From positions 1-35,831 of the forward strand of contig NW_003110157.1 of NCBI RefSeq assembly GCF_000003605.2: DNA of 35,831 bases. Direction: 5' to 3'. Positions 1 to 10,970 of the stretch are shown here, piece by piece. Position numbers and translations under genes: made by a program. Source of the DNA: Saccoglossus kowalevskii. Taxonomy: Eukaryota > Hemichordata > Enteropneusta > Harrimaniidae. The notes under the pieces were generated by a model, which worked only from the letters and a program-made list of their open reading frames with translations, was not told the DNA's origin and ran no database searches. Within the stretch, counting starts at the first letter, position 1; the number at the start of each line of letters is the position of its first letter.

Positions 1-419
1 TCGAGATCTAGTTTAGGTAGATTTACAGTTCGTCTTCTGGACGCTGAGTTGTTACTTGTGAACGACGTGCTTGACATTTCAGATGATGTCTGTGTTGTTG
101 GCGTTGTTGGTGTATCGGCGCGTTGGATGAAGTTCTTTATCTCCACGATTCTTTCTTTGATATCAATGACGTAGTTGTCTGCATCAAGAAATAGATTGTC
201 GAACTCTGTTTCGTCGGCTCTTTTGAGAATTTCTTCATCCAATGCTCTGATCTGCTCCAATCTTGATGTAATATCTTCATGCGTTGCGATGAGAACGTCT
301 TTTTCATGTTGCGTCAATGGGTCATCTTTGGACATGATGTCAGTGGCTTTTTGTAACTGTCTCGTCATTTGAGCACGGTGTCCTCTTCTACTTGCAGAAT
401 GTTTAACTCGTTCTGCCAT
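1..419 (-). CDS. gag: Gag N-terminus of a BEL/Pao retrotransposon (partial, 139 codons plus 2 bases)
   Basis: Gag forms the cytoplasmic particle in which the element's RNA is reverse transcribed. I chose the ATG at 419-417 because it has A at -3 and G at +4 and lies just downstream of the PBS; the frame is also open upstream, so the start is inferred. The 139 codons run to base 3 without a stop. Residues 1-20 are basic (begins MAERVK, with SRRGHR at 10-15). About 20-100 is highly charged and leucine/isoleucine-rich, consistent with helix or coiled coil. About 103-127 is a Thr/Ser-rich linker (TPTTPTTQTSS). The visible end, RRRTVNLPKLDL at 128-139, resembles the conserved lead-in (LPKLELPKF type) to the DUF1759 Gag region of BEL/Pao polyproteins. 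That domain and the downstream protease, RT, RNase H and integrase are outside the window. The frame ending at 365 on the same strand is a shadow of this one. Confidence 0.8.
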   Translation of the reverse strand, partial: MAERVKHSASRRGHRAQMTRQLQKATDIMSKDDPLTQHEKDVLIATHEDITSRLEQIRALDEEILKRADETEFDNLFLDADNYVIDIKERIVEIKNFIQRADTPTTPTTQTSSEMSSTSFTSNNSASRRRTVNLPKLDL

Positions 420-477
420 GTTTCTATGCGTTGTAGAATTTCCTCCAAAGTACGTTGATCCTGGTCTCGGCACCAAA
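420..477 (-). other. Untranslated leader between LTR and gag
   Basis: This 58-base stretch separates the end of the LTR (478) from the chosen gag ATG (419). It contains the primer-binding site at its LTR-proximal end and no in-frame stop before the ATG. A short leader is normal for compact LTR elements, in which Gag is translated from the full-length RNA. Confidence 0.6.
460..475 (-). other. tRNA primer-binding site (PBS)
   Basis: On the minus strand this reads TGGTGCCGAGACCAGG and begins two bases inside the LTR end. TGG complements the universal CCA tail of tRNAs, and this position and start are the hallmark of the minus-strand primer site of LTR retroelements. The tRNA would end in CCTGGTCTCGGCACCA; I do not assign it to an amino acid. 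The match length to a real tRNA cannot be checked here. Confidence 0.78.
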
Positions 478-573
478 TGTGCGCAAGGGCACGTGAGTTG
501 AGTCGGTTGTGGGTAGAAACCCGGAGAGAGCTCGAGAAGACAAGTTCACCGTGCGGTAACAATAACTCAACTG

Positions 574-579
574 TTTATT
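574..579 (-). promoter_or_regulatory. Polyadenylation signal AATAAA inside the LTR
   Basis: A canonical AATAAA lies on the element's sense strand, about 96 bases before the end of the LTR. This is a normal place for the signal that ends the element's RNA when used in the 3' LTR. Six bases can occur by chance in AT-rich sequence, so position and strand are the support. Confidence 0.5.
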
Positions 580-649
580 CACTTCACTCGATTACATGTA
601 AGTTACAATGAAACAACAAACAAACTACTAATAATAACACCGGGATGTG

Positions 650-654
650 ATTGG
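650..654 (-). promoter_or_regulatory. Possible CCAAT box in the LTR
   Basis: CCAAT occurs on the element's sense strand about 66 bases inside the LTR and upstream of the AATAAA, which would be in the U3 promoter part. I saw no convincing TATA box. This is a short motif call only. Confidence 0.25.
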
Positions 655-720
655 TTGAAATAACTGTGGGTGTGGCAACAGCAGTGGGTGTCTAATTAGG
701 TCAGACTAACAGTCTCCACA

Positions 721-725
721 TGTAC
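721..725. other. Candidate target-site duplication (TGTAC), one side only
   Basis: The five bases abutting the LTR are TGTAC, part of the satellite unit. LTR elements duplicate a few bases of target (commonly 4-6 for BEL/Pao). If the element inserted into the array, the same five bases should sit beyond the other LTR, outside this window. The duplication itself is not seen. Confidence 0.3.
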
Positions 726-1507
726 GTTCATACTCTATTTAGTGAAGTGAACGTTCATATTCTATTTAGTGACGTGTACATTCATATTCTATTTAGTGAC
801 GTGTACATTCATACTCAATTTAGTGAAGTGAACGTTCATACTCTAGTTAGTGACGTGAACGTTCATACTCTATTTAGTGAAGTGAACGTTCATACTCTTT
901 AGTGACGTGTACGTTCATACTCTATTTAGTGACGCATACTTTCATACTCTATTTAGTGAGATGAACGCTCATATTCTATTTAGTGAGGTGTACGTTCATA
1001 TTCTATTTAGTGACGTGTACGTTCATACTCTATTTAGTGACGTGTACGTTCACACTCTTATTTAGTGAGGTGTACGTTCATATTCTATTTAGTGAGGTGT
1101 ACGTTCATATTCTATTTAGTGACGTGTACGTTCATATTCTATTTAGTGACGTGTACGTTTATACTCTATTTAGTGACGTGTACGTCCATACTCTATTTCG
1201 TGACGTGTACGTCCATACTCTATTTAGTGACGTGTACGTTCATACTCTATTTAGTGACGTGTACGTTCATACTCTATTAAGTGACGTGTACGTTCATACT
1301 CTATTTAGTGACGTGTACATTCATACTCTATTTAGTGACGTGTACGTTCATACTCTATTAAGTGACGTGTACGTTCATACTCTATTTCGGGAGGTGTACG
1401 TTCATATTCTATTTAGTGACGTGTACGTTCATACTCTATTTAGTGAGGTGAACGTTCATATTCTATTTAGTGAGGTGTACGTTCATATTCCATTTAGTGA
1501 GGTGTAC

Positions 1508-2061
1508 GTTAATACTCTATTTAGTGACGTGTACGTTCATACTCTAGTTAGTGACGTGTACGTTCATACTCTAGTTAGTGACGTGTACGTTCATACTCTA
1601 GTTAGTTACGTGTACGTTCATACTCTAGTTAGTGACGTGTACGTTCATACTCTATTTAGTGAAGTGAACGTTCATATTCTATTTAGTGACGTGTACATTC
1701 ATATTCTATTTAGTGACGTGTACATTCATACTCTATTTAGTGACGTGTACGTTCATACTCTATTTATTGACGTGTACGTTCATACTTTATTAAGTGACGT
1801 GTACGTTCATACTCTATTTCGGGAGGTGTACGTTCATATTCTATTTAGTGACGTGTACGTTCATACTCTATTTAGTGAGGTGAACGTTCATACTCTAATT
1901 CGGGAGGTGTACGTTCATATTCTATTTAGTGATGTGTACGTTCATATTCTATTTAGTGAGGTGTACGTTCATATTCCATTTAGTGACGTGTACGTTCATA
2001 TTCTATTTAGTGACGTGTACGTTCATACTCTATTTAGTGACGTGTACGTTCATACTCTATT
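1508..2061 (+). repeat. Block duplicated near the right end of the window (partner 35270-35823)
   Basis: Diagnostic variants match at a constant offset of 33,762: GTTAATACTC (1508), the TTAGTTACG unit (1607), TTTATTGACG (1769), ACTTTATTAAG (about 1785), and CTCTAATTCGGG (about 1894). The match runs to 2061, where the partner departs into GATGAACT while this copy continues as ordinary satellite. Checked by eye at the markers, not base by base. Confidence 0.75.
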
Positions 2062-5000
2062 TAGTGACGTGTACGTTCATACTCTATTAAGTGACGTGTA
2101 CGTTCATACTCTATTTCGGGAGGTGTACGTTCATATTCTATTTAGTGAGGTGTACGTTCATATTCTATTTAGTGACGTGTACGTTCATACTCTATTTAAT
2201 GAGGTGAACGTTCATATTCTATTTAGTGACGTGTACGTTAATACTCTATTTAGTGACGTGTACGTTCATACTCTAGTTAGTGACGTGTACGTTCATACTC
2301 TAGTTAGTGACGTGAACGTTCATACTCTAGTTAGTGACGTGTACGTTCATACTCTAGTTAGTGAGATGAACGTTCATATTCTATTTAGTGAGGTGTACGT
2401 TCATATTCTATTTAGTGACGTGTACGTTCATACTCTATTTAGTGACGTGTACGTTCACACTCTTATTTAGTGAGGTGTACGTTCATATTCTATTTAGTGA
2501 CGTGTACGTTCATACTCTATTTAGTGACGTGTACGTTCATACTCTATTAAGTGACGTGTACGTTCATACTCTAGTTAGTGAAGTGAACGTTCATACTCTT
2601 TAGTGACGTGTACGTTCATACTCTATTTAGTGAGATGAACGCTCATATTCTATTTAGTGAGGTGTACGTTCATATTCTATTTAGTAACGTGTTCGTTCAT
2701 ACTCTATTTAGTGACGTGTACGTTCACACTCTTATTTAGTGAGGTGTACGTTCATATTCTATTTAGTGACGTGTACGTTCATACTCTATTTCGTGACGTG
2801 TACGTCCATACTCTATTTAGTGACGTGTACGTTCATACTCTATTTAGTGACGTGTACGTTCATACTCTATTTCGGGAGGTGTACGTTCATATTCTATTTA
2901 GTGACGTGTACGTTCATACTCTATTTAGTGAGGTGAACGTTCATATTCTATTTAGTGACGTGTACGTTCATACTCTATTAGTGAGGTGAACGCTCATATT
3001 CTATTTAGTAACGTGTACGTTCATACTCTATTTAGTGACGTGTACGTTCATATTCTATTTAGTGATGTGTACGTTCATATTCTATTTAGTGAGGTGTACG
3101 TTCATATTCTATTTAGTGACGTGTACGTTCATACTCTATTTAGTGAGGTGAACGTTCATATTCTATTTAGTGACGTGTACGTTCATACTCTATTAGTGAG
3201 GTGAACGCTCATATTCTATTTAGTAACGTGTACGTTCATACTCTATTTAGTGACGTGTACGTTCATACTCTATTTAGTGACGTGTACGTTCATACTCTTA
3301 GTGAGGTGAACGCTCATATTCTATTTAGTAACGTGTACGTTCTTACTCTATTTAGTGACGTGTACGTTCATTCTCTATTTAGTGACGTGTACGTTCATAC
3401 TCTAGTGACGTGTACGTTCATACTCTATTTAGTGACGTGTACGTTCATACTCTAGTGACGTGTACGTTCCTACTCTATTTCGGGAGGTGTACGTTCATAT
3501 TCTATTTAGTGACGTGTACGTTCCTACTCTATTTCGGGAGGTGTACGTTCATATTCTATTTAGTGACGTGTACGTTCATACTCTATTTAGTGACGTGTAC
3601 GTTCATACTCTAATTAGTGAGGTGAACTTTCATATTCTATTTCGGGAGGTGTACGTTCATATTCTATTTAGTGATGTGTACGTTCATATTCTATTTAGTG
3701 ACGTGTACGTTCATACTCTATTTAGTGACGTGTACGTTCATACTCTATTTAGTGACGTGTACGTTCATATTCTATTTAGTGATGTGTACGTTCATATTCT
3801 ATTTAGTGACGTGTACGTTCATATTCTATTTAGTGACGTGTACGTTCATATTCTATTTAGTGAGGTGTACGTTCATATTCTATTTAGTGACGTGTACGTT
3901 CATACTCTATTTAATGAGGTGAACGTTCATACTCTAATTAGTGAGGTGAACTTTCATATTCTATTTCGGGAGGTGTACGTTCATATTCTATTTAGTGATG
4001 TGTACGTTCATATTCTATTTAGTGACGTGTACGTTCATACTCTATTTAGTGACGTGTACGTTCATACTCTATTTAGTGACGTGTACGTTCATACTCTATT
4101 TAGTGACGTGTACGTTCATACTCTATTAAGTGACGTGTACGTTCATACTCTATTTCGGGAGGTGTACGTTCATATTCTATTTAGTGACGTGTACGTTCAT
4201 ACTCTATTTAGTGAGGTGAACGTTCATATTCTATTTAGTGAAGTGAACGTTCATATTCTATTTAGTGACGTGTACATTCATATTCTATTTAGTGACGTGT
4301 ACATTCATACTCTATTTAGTGACGTGTACGTTCATACTCTAGTTAGTGACGTGTACGTTCATACTCTAGTTAGTGAAGTGAACGTTCATACTCTTTAGTG
4401 ACGTGTACGTTCATACTCTATTTAGTGAGATGAACGCTCATATTCTATTTAGTGAGGTGTACGTTCATATTCTATTTAGTGACGTGTACGTTCATACTCT
4501 ATTTCGTGACGTGTACGTCCATACTCTATTTAGTGACGTGTACGTTCATACTCTATTTAGTGACGTGTACGTTCATACTCTATTTCGGGAGGTGTACGTT
4601 CATATTCTATTTAGTGAGGTGTACGTTCATATTCTATTTAGTGACGTGTACGTTCATACTCTTTTTAGTGAGGTGAACGTTCATATTCTATTTAGTGACG
4701 TGTACGTTCATACTCTATTAGTGAGGTGAACGCTCATATTCTATTTAGTAACGTGTACGTTCATACTCTATTTAGTGACGTGTACGTTCATACTCTATTT
4801 AGTGACGTGTACGTTCATACTCTTAGTGAGGTGAACGCTCATATTCTATTTAGTAACGTGTACGTTCATACTCTATTTAGTGACGTGTACTTTCATACTC
4901 TATTTAGTGACGTGTACGTTCATACTCTAGTGACGTGTACGTTCATACTCTATTTAGTGACGTGTACGTTCATACTCTAGTGACGTGTACGTTCATACTC

Positions 5001-5849
5001 TATTTCGGGAGGTGTACGTTCATATTCTATTTAGTGACGTGTACGTTCATATTCTATTTTGGGAGGTGTACGTTCATATTCTATTTAGTGATGTGTACGT
5101 TCATATTCTATTCTATTTAGTGAGGTGTATGTTCATATTCTATTTAGTGACGTGTACGTTCATACTCTATTTAGTGACGTGTACGTTCATACTCTAATTA
5201 GTGAGGTGAACTTTCATATTCTATTTCGGGAGGTGTACGTTCATATTCTATTTAGTGACGTGTACGTTCATATTCTATTTAGTGACGTGTACGTTCATAC
5301 TCTATTTAGTGACGTGTACGTCCATACTCTATTTCGTGACGTGTACGTCCATACTCTATTTAGTAACGTGTACGTTCATACTCTATTTAGTGACGTGTAC
5401 GTTCATACTCTATTAAGTGACGTGTACGTTCATACTCTATTTCGGGAGGTGTACGTTCATATTCTATTTAGTGATGTGTACGTTCATATTCTATTTAGTG
5501 AGGTGTACGTTCATATTCCATTTAGTGACGTGTACGTTCATATTCTATTTAGTGACGTGTACGTTCATACTCTATTTAGTGACGTGTACGTTCATACTCT
5601 ATTTAGTGACGTGTACGTTCATACTCTATTAAGTGACGTGTACGTTCATACTCTAGTTAGTGACGTGTACGTTCATACTCTAGTTAGTGACGTGTACGTT
5701 CATACTCTATTTAGTGAAGTGAACGTTCATATTCTATTTAGTGACGTGTACATTCATACTCAATTTAGTGAAGTGAACGTTCATACTCTAGTTAGTGACG
5801 TGAACGTTCATACTCTATTTAGTGAAGTGAACGTTCATACTCTTTAGTG

Positions 5850-7575
5850 ACGTGTACGTTCATACTCTATTTAGTGACGCGTACTTTCATACTCTATTTA
5901 GTGAGATGAACGCTCATATTCTATTTAGTGAGGTGTACGTTCATATTCTATTTAGTGACGTGTACGTTCATACTCTATTTAGTGACGTGTACGTTCACAC
6001 TCTTATTTAGTGAGGTGTACGTTCATATTCTATTTAGTGAGGTGTACGTTCATATTCTATTTAGTGACGTGTACGTTCATATTCTATTTAGTGACGTGTA
6101 CGTTTATACTCTATTTAGTGACGTGTACGTCCATACTCTATTTCGTGACGTGTACGTCCATACTCTATTTAGTGACGTGTACGTTCATACTCTATTTAGT
6201 GACGTGTACGTTCATACTCTATTAAGTGACGTGTACGTTCATACTCTATTTCGGAAGGTGTACGTTCATATTCTATTTAGTGATGTGTACGTTCATATTC
6301 TATTTAGTGAGGTGTACGTTCATATTCCATTTAGTGACGTGTACGTTCATATTCTATTTAGTGACGTGTACGTTCATACTCTATTTAGTGACGTGTACGT
6401 TCATACTCTATTTAGTGACGTGTACGTTCATACTCTATTTAGTGACGTGTACGTTCATACTCTATTAAGTGACGTGTACGTTCATACTCTAGTTAGTGAC
6501 GTGTACGTTCATACTCTAGTTAGTGACGTGTACGTTCATACTCTATTTAGTGAAGTGAACGTTCATATTCTATTTAGTGACGTGTGCATTCATATTCTAT
6601 TTAGTGACGTGTACATTCATACTCAATTTAGTGAAGTGAACGTTCATACTCTAGTTAGTGACGTGAACGTTCATACTCTATTTAGTGAAGTGAACGTTCA
6701 TACTCTTTAGTGACGTGTACGTTCATACTCTATTTAGTGACGCGTACTTTCATACTCTATTTAGTGAGATGAACGCTCATATTCTATTTAGTGAGGTGTA
6801 CGTTCATATTCTATTTAGTGACGTGTACGTTCATACTCTATTTAGTGACGTGTACGTTCACACTCTTATTTAGTGAGGTGTACGTTCATATTCTATTTAG
6901 TGAGGTGTACCTTCATATTCTATTTAGTGACGTGTACGTTCATATTCTATTTAGTGACGTGTACGTTTATACTCTATTTAGTGACGTGTACGTCCATACT
7001 CTATTTCGTGACGTGTACGTCCATACTCTATTTAGTGACGTGTACGTTCATACTCTATTTAGTGACGTGTACGTTCATACTCTATTAAGTGACGTGTACG
7101 TTCATACTCTATTTCGGGAGGTGTACGTTCATACTCTATTTCGGGAGGTGTACGTTCATATTCTATTTAGTGAGGTGTACGTTCATATTCTATTTAGTGA
7201 CGTGTACGTTCATACTCTATTTAATGAGGTGAACGTTCATATTCTATTTAGTGACGTGTACGTTAATACTCTATTTAGTGACGTGTACGTTCATACTCTA
7301 GTTAGTGACGTGTACGTTCATACTCTAGTTAGTGACGTGTACGTTCATACTCTAGTTAGTTACGTGTACGTTCATACTCTAGTTAGTGACGTGTACGTTC
7401 ATACTCTATTTAGTGAAGTGAACGTTCATATTCTATTTAGTGACGTGTACATTCATATTCTATTTAGTGACGTGTACATTCATACTCTATTTAGTGACGT
7501 GTACGTTCATACTCTAGTTAGTGACGTGTACGTTCATACTCTAGTTAGTGAAGTGAACGTTCATACTCTTTAGTG
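5850..7575 (+). repeat. Two related 863-bp blocks in tandem
   Basis: Block starts at about 5850 and 6713 share the same opening: the 25-bp unit ACTCTTTAG, a unit with GACGCGTACTTTC, a GAGATGAACGCTC unit, the 28-bp CACTCTTATTTAG unit, then the TCCATAC/TTTCGTG set. The first halves match at an offset of 863. The second halves differ: the first has the CATTTAG/TTAAGTG set, the second the TTTAATGAGG/GTTAG set. So the second half was exchanged or one copy is recombinant. The array start (about 721-1300) carries the same opening. Confidence 0.6.
6010..6225 (+). repeat. Recurrent 8-unit block B (216 bp), representative copy
   Basis: Eight units in fixed order: GAGG, GAGG with ATTC, GACG with ATTC, GTTTATAC, a TCCATAC unit, a TTTCGTGACG unit with TCCATAC, then two consensus units ending in TTAAGTG. 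Near-identical copies begin at about 1065, 6873, 15987, 23917, 30565, 32994, 33854 and 34692; a shorter one (seven units) is at 25590. The shared order of several rare variants shows block duplication rather than independent mutation. Confidence 0.7.
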
Positions 7576-7600
7576 ACGTGTACGTTCACACTCTTATTTA

Positions 7601-7879
7601 GTGAGGTGTACGTTCATATTCTATTTAGTGACGTGTACGTTCATACTCTATTTCGTGACGTGTACGTCCATACTCTCTTTAGTGACGTGTACGTTCATAC
7701 TCTATTTAGTGACGTGTACGTTCATACTCTATTTCGGGAGGTGTACGTTCATATTCTATTTAGTGACGTGTACGTTCATATTCTATTTAGTGATGTGTAC
7801 GTTCATATTCTATTTAGTGAGGTGTACGTTCATATTCTATTTAGTGACGTGTACGTTCATACTCTATTTAGTGAGGTGA
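7601..7879 (+). repeat. Recurrent block C (about 279 bp), representative copy
   Basis: The block opens with a GAGG unit after the 28-bp CTTATTTAG unit, has TTTCGTG with TCCATAC, then TCGGGAGG, GACG and GATG units with ATTC, a GAGG unit, and a GAGGTGAACG unit. Copies start at about 9892, 17661, 19517, 21155 and 27877, with shorter forms at 2739 and 4452. It is normally followed by block D. Confidence 0.7.
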
Positions 7880-8812
7880 ACGTTCATATTCTATTTAGTG
7901 AGGTGTACGTTCATATTCTATTTAGTGACGTGTACGTTCATACTCTATTTAGTGAGGTGAACGTTCATATTCTATTTAGTGACGTGTACGTTCATACTCT
8001 ATTAGTGAGGTGAACGCTCATATTCTATTTAGTAACGTGTACGTTCATACTCTATTTAGTAACGTGTACGTTCATACTCTATTTAGTGACGTGTACGTTC
8101 ATACTCTATTTAGTGACGTGTACGTTCATACTCTAGTGACGTGTACGTTCATACTCTATTTAGTGACGTGTACGTTCATACTCTAGTGACGTGTACGTTC
8201 ATACTCTATTTCGGGAGGTGTACGTTCATATTCTATTTAGTGACGTTTACGTTCATATTCTATTTTGGGAGGTGTACGTTCATATTCTATTTAGTGATGT
8301 GTACGTTCATATTCTATTCTATTTAGTGAGGTGTATGTTCATATTCTATTTAGTGACGTGTACGTTCATACTCTATTTAGTGACGTGTACGTTCATACTC
8401 TAATTAGTGAGGTGAACTTTCATATTCTATTTCGGGAGGTGTACGTTCATATTCTATTTAGTGATGTGTACGTTCATATTCTATTTAGTGAGGGGTACGT
8501 TCATATTCCATTTAGTGACGTGTACGTTCATATTCTATTTAGTGACGTGTACGTTCATATTCTATTTAGTGACGTGTACGTTCATACTCTATTTAGTGAC
8601 GTGTACGTTCACACTCTTATTTAGTGAGGTGTACGTTCATATTCTATTTAGTGACGTGTACGTTCATATTCTATTTAGTGACGTGTACGTTCATGCTCTA
8701 TTTAGTGACGTGTACGTCCATACTCTATTTCGTGACTTGTACGTCCATACTCTATTTAGTGACGTGTACGTTCATACTCTATTTAGTGACGTGTACGTTC
8801 ATACTCTATTAA

Positions 8813-9055
8813 GTGACGTGTACGTTCATACTCTATTTCGGGAGGTGTACGTTCATATTCTATTTAGTGATGTGTACGTTCATATTCTATTTAGTGAGGT
8901 GTACGTTCATATTCCATTTAGTGACGTGTACGTTCATATTCTATTTAGTGACGTGTACGTTCATACTCTATTTAGTGACGTGTACGTTCATACTCTATTT
9001 AGTGACGTGTACGTTCATACTCTATTTAGTGACGTGTACGTTCATACTCTATTAA
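8813..9055 (+). repeat. Recurrent 9-unit block A (243 bp), representative copy
   Basis: Unit order: a TTAAGTG-led unit, TCGGGAGG, GATG with ATTC, GAGG with ATTC, the CATTTAG unit, then consensus units ending in TTAAGTG. Copies start at about 5417 (short), 6226, 11311, 18654, 23166 (short), 32156 and 34908. The copy at 6226 has TCGGAAGG in place of TCGGGAGG. Confidence 0.7.
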
Positions 9056-10219
9056 GTGACGTGTACGTTCATACGCTAGTTAGTGACGTGTACGTTCATA
9101 CTCTAGTTAGTGACGTGTACGTTCATACTCTATTTAGTGAAGTGAACGTTCATATTCTATTTAGTGACGTGTACATTCATATTCTATTTAGTGACGTGTA
9201 CATTCATACTCAATTTAGTGAAGTGAACGTTCATACTCTAGTTAGTGACGTGAACGTTCATACTCTATTTAGTGAAGTGAACGTTCATATTCTATTTAGT
9301 GACGTGTACGTTCATACTCTATTTAGTGACGTGTACGTTCATACTCTATTTAGTGACGTGTACGTTCATACTCTATTTAGTGACGTGTACGTTCATACTC
9401 TATTAAGTGACGTGTACGTTCATACTCTATTTCGGGAGGTGTACGTTCATATTCTATTTAGTGAGGTGTACGTTCATATTCTATTTAGTGACGTGTACGT
9501 TCATACTCTATTTAATGAGGTGAACGTTCATATTCTATTTAGTGACGTGTACGTTAATACTCTATTTAGTGACGTGTACGTTCATACTCTAGTTAGTGAC
9601 GTGTACGTTCATACTCTAGTTAGTGACGTGTACGTTCATACTCTAGTTAGTTACGTGTACGTTCATACTCTAGTTAGTGACGTGTACGTTCATACTCTAT
9701 TTAGTGAAGTGAACGTTCATATTCTATTTAGTGACGTGTACATTCATATTCTATTTAGTGACGTGTACATTCATACTCTATTTAGTGACGTGTACGTTCA
9801 TACTCTAGTTAGTGACGTGTACGTTCATACTCTAGTTAGTGAAGTGAACGTTCATACTCTTTAGTGACGTGTACGTTCACACTCTTATTTAGTGAGGTGT
9901 ACGTTCATATTCTATTTAGTGACGTGTACGTTCATACTCTATTTCGTGACGTGTACGTCCATACTCTCTTTAGTGACGTGTACGTTCATACTCTATTTAG
10001 TGACGTGTACGTTCATACTCTATTTCGGGAGGTGTACGTTCATATTCTATTTAGTGACGTGTACGTTCATATTCTATTTAGTGATGTGTACGTTCATATT
10101 CTATTTAGTGAGGTGTACGTTCATATTCTATTTAGTGACGTGTACGTTCATACTCTATTTAGTGAGGTGAACGTTCATATTCTATTTAGTGACGTGTACG
10201 TTCATACTCTATTAGTGAG

Positions 10220-10436
10220 GTGAACGCTCATATTCTATTTAGTAACGTGTACGTTCATACTCTATTTAGTGACGTGTACGTTCATACTCTATTTAGTGAC
10301 GTGTACGTTCATACTCTTAGTGAGGTGAACGCTCATATTCTATTTAGTAACGTGTACGTTCATACTCTATTTAGTGACGTGTACGTTCATACTCTATTTA
10401 GTGACGTGTACGTTCATACTCTAGTGACGTGTACGT
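10220..10436 (+). repeat. Recurrent block D with short units (26, 24 and 23 bp), representative copy
   Basis: The block has two units with GAACGCTCATATTC followed by TTTAGTAACG (or TTTAGCAACG), separated by consensus units. It contains the 26-bp CTCTATTAGTG, 24-bp ACTCTTAGTG and 23-bp ACTCTAGTGACG length variants. Copies of the opening are at about 3201, 4726, 12393, 12821, 14434, 17989, 19845, 20354, 21483, 22367, 28205 and 29843. The 26- and 23-bp units change frame, so open frames usually break or switch here. Confidence 0.7.
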
Positions 10437-10529
10437 TCATACTCTATTTAGTGACGTGTACGTTCATACTCTATTTAATGAGGTGAACGTTCATATTCTA
10501 TTTAGTGACGTGTACGTTAATACTCTATT

Positions 10530-10970
10530 TAGTGACGTGTACGTTCATACTCTAGTTAGTGACGTGTACGTTCATACTCTAGTTAGTGACGTGTACGTTC
10601 ATACTCTAGTTAGTTACGTGTACGTTCATACTCTAGTTAGTGATGTGTACGTTCATACTCTATTTAGTGAAGTGAACGTTCATATTCTATTTAGTGACGT
10701 GTACATTCATATTATATTTAGTGACGTGTACATTCATACTCTATTTAGTGACGTGTACGTTCATACTCTAGTTAGTGACGTGTACGTTCATACTCTAGTT
10801 AGTGAAGTGAACGTTCATACTCTTTAGTGACGTGTACGTTCATACTCTATTTAGTGAGGTGAACGTTCATACTTTATTTAGTGACGTGTACGTTCATACT
10901 CTATTTAGTGACGTGTACGTTCATACTCTTAGTGAGGTGAACGCTCATATTCTATTTAGTAACGTGTACG
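10530..10970 (+). repeat. Block duplicated at 29302-29742 (offset 18,772)
   Basis: The rare ATTATATTTAG variant occurs at about 10711 and 29483, and the GATGTGTACGTTCATACTC variant at about 10643 and 29415, both offset by 18,772. The 25-bp ACTCTTTAG unit and the following 24-bp ACTCTTAGTG unit also match. One difference is ACTTTATT at about 10871 against ACTCTATT in the partner. Confidence 0.7.

Larger units (their letters stand above)
1..720 (-). mobile_element. BEL/Pao-type LTR retrotransposon, 5' end (LTR, PBS, start of gag), truncated by the window edge
   Basis: Read on the minus strand, this stretch has the order expected of an LTR retrotransposon: an LTR with TGT...ACA ends (720 to 478), two spacer bases, a primer-binding site starting TGGTGCC (475 to 460), an untranslated leader, then an open frame with a BEL/Pao-like Gag N-terminus (from 419). 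Only the 5' LTR is in view; pol and the 3' LTR would lie to the left of base 1. No stop or frameshift is seen in the visible gag and the LTR ends are clean, so this copy may be fairly young. The 720/721 junction with the satellite is exact, which suggests insertion into the array. The superfamily call rests on the Gag motif, since no reverse transcriptase is visible. A Gypsy-type element is the main alternative. Confidence 0.82.
478..720 (-). mobile_element. 5' long terminal repeat of the BEL/Pao element (243 bp)
   Basis: In element orientation the LTR begins TGTGGAGACTG (at 720) and ends TTGCGCACA (at 478), giving the canonical TG...CA termini. The inner boundary is fixed by the PBS two bases further on, and the outer boundary by the abrupt start of satellite at 721. 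It contains an AATAAA signal and a CCAAT motif. The LTR should carry the promoter and polyadenylation site. Its pair is not in the window, so the ends are inferred from termini and context rather than from an alignment of two LTRs. Confidence 0.8.

Noticed and set aside
1-12. Cloning-site or adapter remnant (TCGAGATCT at the window start)
   Set aside because: On the minus strand these bases fit in frame as the end of the Gag LPKLDL motif, so they are natural coding sequence.
175-372. 65-codon plus-strand open frame
   Set aside because: It is antisense to gag and has no recognisable feature.
365-562. 65-codon minus-strand open frame across LTR, PBS and gag start
   Set aside because: It overlaps the LTR end, the PBS and the true gag frame in another phase and stops at 365. 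The gag frame from 419 has the better start context and a recognisable Gag motif.
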